From Bacillota bacterium (lineage in GTDB: Bacteria > Bacillota > Clostridia > Peptostreptococcales > Anaerovoracaceae), in the NCBI GenBank assembly GCA_017445315.1, contig JAFSUI010000009.1, positions 1 through 32,477 on the forward strand: a stretch of DNA of 32,477 nucleotides, written 5' to 3'. Under the pieces are notes generated by a model. It was not told the DNA's origin. It was given only the letters and a program-made list of their open reading frames with translations, and searched no databases. Numbering within the stretch: position 1 is the first letter of the stretch; every line of letters starts with the position of its first letter. Below, piece by piece: positions 31,864-32,477 of the stretch. Both the position numbers and the translations under genes were made by a program.

Positions 31864-32477
31864 ATGCAAAAGGAAAGCGCTATAGTTCAGATAGATAATG
31901 CCCTTCTTGGTGCGCAGACGGACTACGAGGAAATTACGAGAATACTTAAGCCCTTTGACATGAATAAAGAAGGGCTAGAGCAGATAAACGAGAATCTTCT
32001 TTTTCACGGAGACAATATAGATATTCTTACAGGCCTTAGGAGGAGTGAAAGGTTCTCGATGATTTATATCGATCCGCCTTTCTTTACAGGTTCCGACAAG
32101 GAAGCAAATATGAATAGAGAAGGTTCCCTCGTAAAGGAAACTGCTTATAAAGATAATTGGAATACCCTTGAAGAGTATCTTAGGGCGCTTACCTTAAGAA
32201 TAATGCTGATGAGGGATTTGTTAAGAGATGATGGCCTTTTCTTTCTTCACGTTGATTGGCATGCAATTCATTATGCAAGGCTGATTATGGACGAGGTTTT
32301 TGGAGCCGACCGCTTTATAAACGAGATAATATGGCAGTATAAATCCGGAGGAAGCAGCAAAACAAGATTTGCAAGAAAGCACGATAATATTTTGATGTAT
32401 TCCAAAACTGTTAAGTATAAATTCTTTGTGCCAAAGGAAAAATCGTATAATAGGGGCTTAAAGCCATATAGATTTAA
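31864..32477 (+). CDS. DNA N6-adenine methyltransferase, beta class (3' end outside window)
   Basis: The reading frame is open from ATG 31864 to the window edge (204 codons). SD ATAGGAG lies before the ATG, 11 bases after mnmA. LLFHGDNIDIL is followed by motif IV DPPF at 70-73 (MIYIDPPFFTG), the catalytic motif of adenine N6-methylases. FFLHVDWHAIHYARLIMDEV and EIIWQYKSGGSSK follow. Motif IV before the SAM-binding motif I marks the beta class, which includes type III Mod subunits and some type II enzymes. Motif I should lie beyond the edge. Whether a restriction partner follows is not visible, so restriction-modification, solitary methylase or phage-type roles all remain open. Confidence 0.88.
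   Translation, partial: MQKESAIVQIDNALLGAQTDYEEITRILKPFDMNKEGLEQINENLLFHGDNIDILTGLRRSERFSMIYIDPPFFTGSDKEANMNREGSLVKETAYKDNWNTLEEYLRALTLRIMLMRDLLRDDGLFFLHVDWHAIHYARLIMDEVFGADRFINEIIWQYKSGGSSKTRFARKHDNILMYSKTVKYKFFVPKEKSYNRGLKPYRF

Noticed and set aside
1-32477. CRISPR arrays, tRNA or rRNA genes, insertion sequences
   Set aside because: I saw no regularly spaced repeats, no cloverleaf or rRNA-like segments, and no transposase or integrase reading frame on either strand.

Overview
The window reads as chromosomal DNA of an anaerobic, low-to-moderate GC Firmicute of the class Clostridia, possibly a Lachnospiraceae-like lineage. The evidence is strong AGGAGG-type ribosome binding sites, heavy use of AGA/AGG arginine codons, a PyrR-type pyrimidine attenuator, a T-box leader on ileS, a DinR-type LexA operator and the rpsO-pnp order. 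Placement below class is a guess. No phage, IS element, CRISPR array, tRNA or rRNA was recognised. The left edge cuts potA and the right edge cuts a DNA methyltransferase gene.

Layout. 1-4984 (+): the spermidine/putrescine importer potABCD in overlapping frames, then a DUF5685 protein and a J-domain protein with a cysteine-rich tail. 5106-6997 (+): psuK and psuG, the pseudouridine catabolic pair. 6991-7226: a very long imperfect inverted repeat that fills the gap between psuG and the convergent transporter operon and includes both stop codons. 7220-12300 (-): a four-gene BMP-type nucleoside ABC importer (lipoprotein, ATPase, two permeases) with a strong hairpin behind the binding-protein gene. 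12404-14539 (+): promoter, PyrR-binding loop, terminator, pyrR and uracil permease. 14522-16976 (-): 5-oxoprolinase genes pxpA and a fused pxpB-pxpC.

17058-18473 (+): a YgjV-like membrane protein with a GNAT-like tail, probably on a leaderless transcript, then lexA behind a LexA box. 18496-22934 (+): rpsO with a structured leader, pnp and pepF. 22962-28014 (+): T-box-controlled ileS (type 2), rlmN and a small P-loop protein. 28080-29993 (-): a DUF885 lipoprotein. 30084-32477 (+): a Nudix hydrolase, mnmA and the start of a beta-class N6-adenine methyltransferase.

How the genes work together. The stretch 5106-14539 is a pyrimidine nucleoside salvage neighbourhood: importer, pseudouridine kinase and glycosidase yielding uracil, then PyrR (UMP sensor and weak uracil phosphoribosyltransferase) and a uracil transporter. 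The stretch 18496-28014 is translation and RNA housekeeping. The observation most worth follow-up is the roughly 236-nt rod-like inverted repeat at 6991-7226. Hand-folding gives about 98 base pairs, and its wobble pairs sit almost entirely on the plus strand, which suggests a structured RNA made from the psuKG side. I do not recognise it as a known family.
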